From assembly GCA_017538995.1 (NCBI GenBank), contig JAFYHV010000167.1, positions 1 to 52,903 of the forward strand: a stretch of DNA of 52,903 bases. The letters run 5' to 3'. Made by a program: the position numbers and the translations under genes. The DNA is from Lachnospiraceae bacterium (GTDB lineage: Bacteria; Bacillota; Clostridia; Lachnospirales; Lachnospiraceae). Below are positions 52,096 through 52,903 of the stretch, piece by piece (position 1 is the stretch's first letter; each line of letters begins with the position of its first letter). The notes beneath the pieces were generated by a model. It was not told where the DNA came from. It saw only the letters and a program-made list of their open reading frames with translations, and ran no database searches.

Positions 52096-52602
52096 ATGGC
52101 TGAAGAATTTTTGACATTAATGGCTGATTTGGATGATAAATCACAACAGACTTTGTCTGAATGGTATGAAGAAATTAAGAAAGCTGGTTTTACCGGAGCT
52201 CAAACGCCGGGACTTCCTTTTCATATCAGTATGGGTTGTTTTTCATTGGATAAAGAGGCTTCCGTAATTAATGAAATGAACGAACTGGCAATGCAGTTTT
52301 CTTCGATTCCCGTACATATAAGTCATATAGGCCTATTCGCAGGAGGAAAGGTGCTTTATGCTGCACCGGATATGAATCCGGCGAATCTTCTGGATTTGCG
52401 TCAGGCGATTAAAACAGAGACACAGGAAAAGTTTCCCTGGACACCGCACTGTACAATCATGATTGATGAAACGGAAACAATACAGGATGCATTACCGATT
52501 TTGATTGAGCATTTTCATCCTTTCATGGGAAGGATAACAAAACTTCATTTGTGTGCGTTTTGGCCAACAAGAGAGATTGCCACGGTTTATCTTAAAGAAT
52601 AA
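52096..52602 (+). CDS. 2'-5' RNA ligase-like 2H phosphoesterase
   Basis: A 168-residue protein with the two H-x-T/S motifs of the 2H superfamily: H43-I-S45 (PFHISMGC) and H118-C-T120 (TPHCTIM). Members cleave cyclic phosphodiesters or 2'-5' linkages in RNA or nucleotides. The actual substrate is unknown. ATG at 52096 follows AAGGAGA; the frame is open from 52042 but without a ribosome binding site. Confidence 0.8.
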   Translation: MAEEFLTLMADLDDKSQQTLSEWYEEIKKAGFTGAQTPGLPFHISMGCFSLDKEASVINEMNELAMQFSSIPVHISHIGLFAGGKVLYAAPDMNPANLLDLRQAIKTETQEKFPWTPHCTIMIDETETIQDALPILIEHFHPFMGRITKLHLCAFWPTREIATVYLKE

Positions 52603-52687
52603 TAGAAAGATTTATATCCTAAGTATGAGGGGTTATGTTGAAGGAAAAAAGAGAATACAAGTCAAATCGGATTTTGTGGAGGTTGCG

Positions 52688-52903
52688 ATGAAGAATTATA
52701 CACAGGTATATGTTAAAAACAGTTTTGAAGCAGCAAAAACATACTGCAAAGCTTTTGGAGCAGAAATAACCCGGGAGTTTAAAAACGAAGATAACACTGC
52801 TTATGAGCACTGTGAGCTATCTGTAAACGGGGAAGGTTTTTTGGCATTGGCAGAAGCGAAAAATCCCTGTGATATAGATGTTGTACACAAAAACAAGTGG
52901 GAA
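52688..52903 (+). CDS. VOC-family protein, 3' truncated by the window end
   Basis: The first 72 codons of a glyoxalase-fold protein, start KNYTQVYVKNSFEAAKTYCKAFGAEITREFKN, then YEHCELSVNGEGFLALAEA. This resembles PhnB-like VOC proteins, in which a paired beta-alpha-beta module begins with an xxYVxxxxEAxxFYxxAFGAE pattern. GGAGGTTGCG precedes the ATG. The rest lies outside the window. Confidence 0.7.
   Translation, partial: MKNYTQVYVKNSFEAAKTYCKAFGAEITREFKNEDNTAYEHCELSVNGEGFLALAEAKNPCDIDVVHKNKWE

Overview
The window looks like chromosomal DNA of a low-GC Gram-positive Clostridia, most likely a Lachnospiraceae of the Butyrivibrio/Pseudobutyrivibrio type. This rests on the Firmicutes gene order of the ribosomal/RNA polymerase cluster, a Firmicutes-type L10 leader, HPr with the regulatory Ser46, GGAGG ribosome binding sites, and lineage-typical genes (EFR1-type flavodoxin/ferredoxin, LarB/LarC, TIR/beta-propeller membrane protein). 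The genus is an inference.

Region 1 (1-16.8 kb) is the core translation/transcription cluster: end of an unknown gene, ptsH, rpmG-secE-nusG-rplK-rplA, rplJ-rplL, rpoB-rpoC, rpsL-rpsG-fusA and tuf. It is split into consecutive transcription units. Near-consensus promoters lie before ptsH, rpmG, rplJ, rpoB, rpsL and tuf, and hairpin terminators follow ptsH, rplA, rplL and rpoC. Two promoters are physically interlaced with the preceding terminator. rplJL carries the autoregulatory L10 leader with an attenuator.

Region 2 (16.7-25.35 kb) is an integrative mobilizable element of about 8.6 kb inserted in the 3' end of tuf. It carries a divergent repressor/excisionase switch with three palindromic operators, a tyrosine integrase, a RepA-like ATPase, a small conserved gene, an oriT-like hairpin set, a MobV relaxase, and cargo (membrane protein, MFS transporter remnant, lipoprotein, DinD-like protein). 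A synonymously diverged copy of the last 17 tuf codons marks the far end, and the displaced original tuf terminator follows it. Paired arm-type repeats lie just inside both ends.

Region 3 (25.4-42.5 kb) holds a large hybrid sensor kinase, proS, a NUDIX hydrolase with three tandem paralogous lipoproteins that look like transglutaminase folds without the catalytic Cys and His, a convergent 1000-residue TIR-transmembrane-coiled-coil-beta-propeller protein, an aldo/keto reductase-ferredoxin, a pair of small membrane proteins, larB and larC (nickel-pincer cofactor) and a TIGR04076-type protein. A REP-like 34-bp repeat family (GGGGACGGTTC/GAACCGTCCCC) occupies three intergenic gaps.

Region 4 (42.5-52.9 kb) is a co-directional string of small accessory genes: DUF3592, two pyridoxamine-phosphate-oxidase-like proteins, lipoproteins, TetR regulator with a membrane-EFR1 protein, methyltransferase, two GNATs, HD hydrolase, two VOC proteins, DUF3795 and 2H phosphoesterase. 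Several are preceded by related short intergenic repeats. No tRNA, rRNA, CRISPR array or insertion sequence was seen.
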